Assembly (NCBI RefSeq): GCF_026341855.1
Contig: NZ_JAPENW010000001.1
Location: 7,245,001-7,309,000 of the forward strand
DNA length: 64,000 bases
Reading direction: 5' to 3'
DNA from: Streptomyces sp. NBC_00568
GTDB lineage: Bacteria > Actinomycetota > Actinomycetes > Streptomycetales > Streptomycetaceae
The stretch's first letter is position 1. Each line of letters opens with the position of its first letter. A model generated the notes under the pieces. That model was not told where the DNA came from, did no database searches, and worked only from the letters and a program-made list of their open reading frames with translations. Below, in pieces: positions 61,871 to 64,000 of this stretch. Both the position numbers and the translations under genes were made by a program.

Positions 61871-62698
61871 ATGGACGTTCCGACGCTGATCGTTCTGGGG
61901 GCTGTGGGCGGATTTTTACGCGGGGCTGTGGACCTGTACGTCCGGTTCCGGGAATGGCTGGCCGACCGCCACGTCCATCAGCAGCGTGTGTCCACAGGAA
62001 CGGCTGATGGCCAGGCTCCGAGGTTCGGTGCGTACGTGGACTCCGCTGCCGACTCCGCGGCGGCCGCTGTGCACAGCCTGCTGGGGGCCGCAGCCGCCGT
62101 GCTCTTCGGTACCACAGGGCAGATCAGCGGTCACTACGCTGCCCTCGTCGTGGGTCTGTCCGCCCCCATGCTCCTCACACAGCTCAGTCACGTTCAGGCG
62201 GTGAGTGACATCGTCACCGGCAACGGCGAGCACACCGTCGTGGCACCTGGAGCAGAGGCCGGTGCGGGGACAGCTGCTGATGGAGCGCAGCCGGTCGTGG
62301 GCGGCGCGGCGAGCTCGTCAGCACCCGGCCAGCCGCGGGCTTCCACGGCACCGACGGCAGTTCAGGCCCCGTCTGCTCCATCGGGTACCGACCAAGGGGC
62401 GGCGGACCATCACACGGCCCAACCTGCGTTTCCTGCCTCTGCGGCGGCATCCTCGGTGCAGCCCCAGGGGAGCCGAGGGCGCCAGGAGGCCGCACATCTC
62501 ACGGATGACGTGGACCCCCAGCCTCCCGCTCGCCGCGAGCGGCGCGCTGACCGGCAGGAGGGGACCGGCGACGGTCTGCCGCACGTCGCCCCTCACAGCG
62601 CGGACCGCCGCCTTGGGGACGTGGAAGAGGGCTCCGGTAGTCCTGTCACGCCACGCTTGCAGCACCGGCCGGTGCCGGGCGAGGAGGGGCTGCTGTGA
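61871..62698 (+). CDS. Membrane protein of unknown function, first of a coupled pair
   Basis: A 275-residue protein with an N-terminal membrane segment (VPTLIVLGAVGGFLRGAVDL), a polar helix (YVRFREWLADRHVHQQRV), two further hydrophobic stretches (AAAAVHSLLGAAAAVLFG and HYAALVVGLSAPMLLTQL) and a long Ser/Ala/Pro/Gly-rich disordered tail (about 130-275). I recognise no family. The ATG at 61871 follows GGGGGAG. Its stop overlaps the next start by four bases (GTGA). Confidence 0.75.
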   Translation: MDVPTLIVLGAVGGFLRGAVDLYVRFREWLADRHVHQQRVSTGTADGQAPRFGAYVDSAADSAAAAVHSLLGAAAAVLFGTTGQISGHYAALVVGLSAPMLLTQLSHVQAVSDIVTGNGEHTVVAPGAEAGAGTAADGAQPVVGGAASSSAPGQPRASTAPTAVQAPSAPSGTDQGAADHHTAQPAFPASAAASSVQPQGSRGRQEAAHLTDDVDPQPPARRERRADRQEGTGDGLPHVAPHSADRRLGDVEEGSGSPVTPRLQHRPVPGEEGLL

Positions 62699-63732
62699 CT
62701 ACCGTTCCGCAGCACCTGCTGAGCGAGGACCGTCCGGAGTACGAGCGGATCCTCGATGAGGCGCTGCTCTCCGCACCCGCCCGTCCGGAACTGGCCTCTA
62801 TGGGACAGCGGCTGAGCCCTGAGCAACTGCGCACCATGGCCCTCAACGCGAGCGGTCTCATCACGGCGGCCGCAGCTCCCGAGTACGAGCACTATGTGAA
62901 GATCCGTGAGGAATGGCGCGGGCCGGCAGCTCCGCCACTGCCGGCCGCGCCTCCGCCCGAAAGTCCCCCGGCAGGCCGCGGCCGACTCCCCACGGCCAGT
63001 CTGGGCCGCAGGATCCGCGCGTCCGTTCTCAGCGGCGGCCCTGGCCACGGTCGCCAGACCGGCACAGTCACCCGGCAGAGCTGGGCCGGCATGTCCTTCG
63101 GGCGGCGTGTGCTGGCATCCGTTCTCGGCCTGCGGGTGCGACCGTCCCTTCCCCCGCCACTGCGGGGATCATCAAACGCCGCTCACTCAGGTAGCCCGGC
63201 GCAGCCGCCCTCTCCCGCCGCGGACAAAAGCACGGCCCGACTCGCTGCGACGCTGGGCGAGGTCGCCGAGAGCGCCGGCGCCGGTCTCATCGCCGTCGTC
63301 GCAGTCCTGGCACCCGTCCTCGCCGGGACCGCTGCACTGATCTTCCTGGTGATCGGATACCTCCTGAGCTTCCTCGACCCCGAACCGGCCTACGCTCAGG
63401 ACGCACTGGGAACAGGGTGGGTGCTGGGCGCTGTGACAGCAGTGTCGGTTCTGGCCTCGGCCATCGGTCTGCTGGTGACGGCAATGCGCAACGGCGGCCT
63501 CGAGCAGACGGCGCCGCTCAGCCTGTCGGAGGAGGTCGCCCGTGCCAAGGAGGTCTGGCAAAAGGCTCTGCTGGAACGCGGCATTCTGCCCTTCTTGCGT
63601 GAAGCGCTCGCAGAACCTGTCGTCGCGTCCGTCGGGTCACGCTCCGACCCGCACGCACGGTCGCTGCTGAGCGCCGATCATCCCTGGTTCACCAACCCCG
63701 ACTTCGGCGGACCGGAACACCAACCCGGATGA
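62695..63732 (+). CDS. Membrane protein of unknown function, second of a coupled pair
   Basis: A 345-residue protein with a helical cytoplasmic N-terminus (RPEYERILDEALLSAPARPE), a Pro-rich linker (about 78-190), two membrane segments (AGLIAVVAVLAPVLAGTAAL plus IFLVIGYLLSF, and VLGAVTAVSVLASAIGLLVT) and a cytoplasmic tail (LSEEVARAKEVWQKALLERG). The N-terminal RPEYERILDEAL part is like that of proteins paired with membrane sensor/transport genes in Streptomyces, but no role is known. The GTG start overlaps the previous stop, so the two probably form a complex. Confidence 0.75.
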   Translation: MTTVPQHLLSEDRPEYERILDEALLSAPARPELASMGQRLSPEQLRTMALNASGLITAAAAPEYEHYVKIREEWRGPAAPPLPAAPPPESPPAGRGRLPTASLGRRIRASVLSGGPGHGRQTGTVTRQSWAGMSFGRRVLASVLGLRVRPSLPPPLRGSSNAAHSGSPAQPPSPAADKSTARLAATLGEVAESAGAGLIAVVAVLAPVLAGTAALIFLVIGYLLSFLDPEPAYAQDALGTGWVLGAVTAVSVLASAIGLLVTAMRNGGLEQTAPLSLSEEVARAKEVWQKALLERGILPFLREALAEPVVASVGSRSDPHARSLLSADHPWFTNPDFGGPEHQPG

Positions 63733-63744
63733 ACCCCCCCGTCG

Positions 63745-63925
63745 TCCCCCAGCATCGCCACGTCCAAGTCCGGCTCTTCGTGTCCGGCGACGGCCACTCC
63801 ATGCCGACGACGAGTCGACGCCCTGTTCCAGGAGCAGTGTCGTGCGCGGTGCCGTAGGCCGTGGAAGCGGATCCGGCGGGGGCCGGCGCGGTGGAGCAGG
63901 GTGGCGAAGCGGGCTTGGTGAACGG
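63745..63925 (-). pseudogene. Remnant of a tyrosine recombinase (phage-type integrase)
   Basis: On the minus strand one frame reads RFATLLHRAGPRRIRFHGLR then H, with the HxLRH box of tyrosine recombinases; an adjacent frame continues with TLLLEQGVD, as expected after it. The two do not join without frameshifts, and the N-terminal arm and the final Tyr are missing, so the gene is dead. It may mark an old integration near the right edge. Confidence 0.65.
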
Positions 63926-64000
63926 TCGCCGCCGTGTCGGATCAAGATCGAGTGGTTCCGGTCTGTCTGTAATATCACTGATGCTCGGTCGAGCGCTGCT

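Noticed and set aside
63745..63925. Active prophage or integrative element at the right edge
   Set aside because: Only a frameshifted integrase scrap without the catalytic Tyr is present; no excisionase, replication or structural gene and no att repeat was found in the window.

Overview
The window is high-GC actinobacterial DNA and almost certainly a Streptomyces chromosome arm. Indicators are the GC-rich third codon positions, frequent GTG starts, Scr1-type XRE/DUF397 genes, several ECF sigma factors, DUF6479 and DUF5302 proteins, and sigma-B-type stress genes. It is an accessory, stress-oriented region with many mobile-element scars. No rRNA, tRNA, CRISPR array or secondary-metabolite megasynthase gene was recognised.

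1-14.2 kb: sulfate activation operon cysC-cysD-cysN (cysN runs off the left edge), an alpha/beta hydrolase, a peptidoglycan-binding/caspase-fold protease next to a conserved unknown, an orphan NarL-type histidine kinase, a PLAT-domain protein, a Tat-exported VioB/RebD-type ferritin-like protein, a large HEAT-repeat protein and a lipoprotein. 14.4-16.5 kb: an IS701-like element (TIRs, CTAG duplication) that appears to carry an SRPBCC passenger gene. 16.8-22.4 kb: DUF397, a membrane coiled-coil protein, an XRE regulator, an epimerase coupled to an ECF41 sigma factor, and an FMN reductase.

22.5-34.8 kb: stress island. It holds a coupled RsbQ-RsbP-STAS operon, a DUF485/SSS symporter pair, a SigB/F-type sigma factor, PRC-barrel, small membrane and CsbD proteins, DUF2267, and Hsp20 divergent from an HSP18-type regulator across two RheA-like operators. 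35-40.6 kb: nested mobile DNA. It holds an RTX-repeat glycine-rich secreted protein between 37-bp inverted repeats, a complete IS with TIRs and a frameshifted transposase, and a TnpB gene (also frameshifted) divergent from a 50-residue ribbon-helix-helix gene. The last two share one 28-bp palindrome that abuts both start codons. A second SigB-type sigma factor, paralogous to the first, follows at 40.8 kb.

42.6-64 kb: MerR/BldC-like regulator, DUF2231, a SUKH protein, a GtrA-like protein behind an AT-rich leader, a PBP4-type D,D-carboxypeptidase, XRE, an ECF sigma factor/CU044_5270 pair, a methyltransferase, SRPBCC beside a truncated FAD oxidoreductase, a HEAT gene overlapping a MerR-HEAT fusion, an EEP phosphatase/nuclease, DUF5302, a TnpB fragment that has cut an alpha/beta hydrolase, a RibD-like reductase divergent from an ECF sigma factor, and two coupled membrane proteins. 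An integrase remnant sits at the right edge.

Coherent systems are sulfate activation, RsbQ/RsbP/STAS partner switching that could feed the two SigB-type sigma factors, heat-shock control of Hsp20, and a self-regulated TnpB-RHH module. Start sites are my choice from ribosome-binding sites and homologous N-termini. All family names come from reading the translated sequence, not from database searches.
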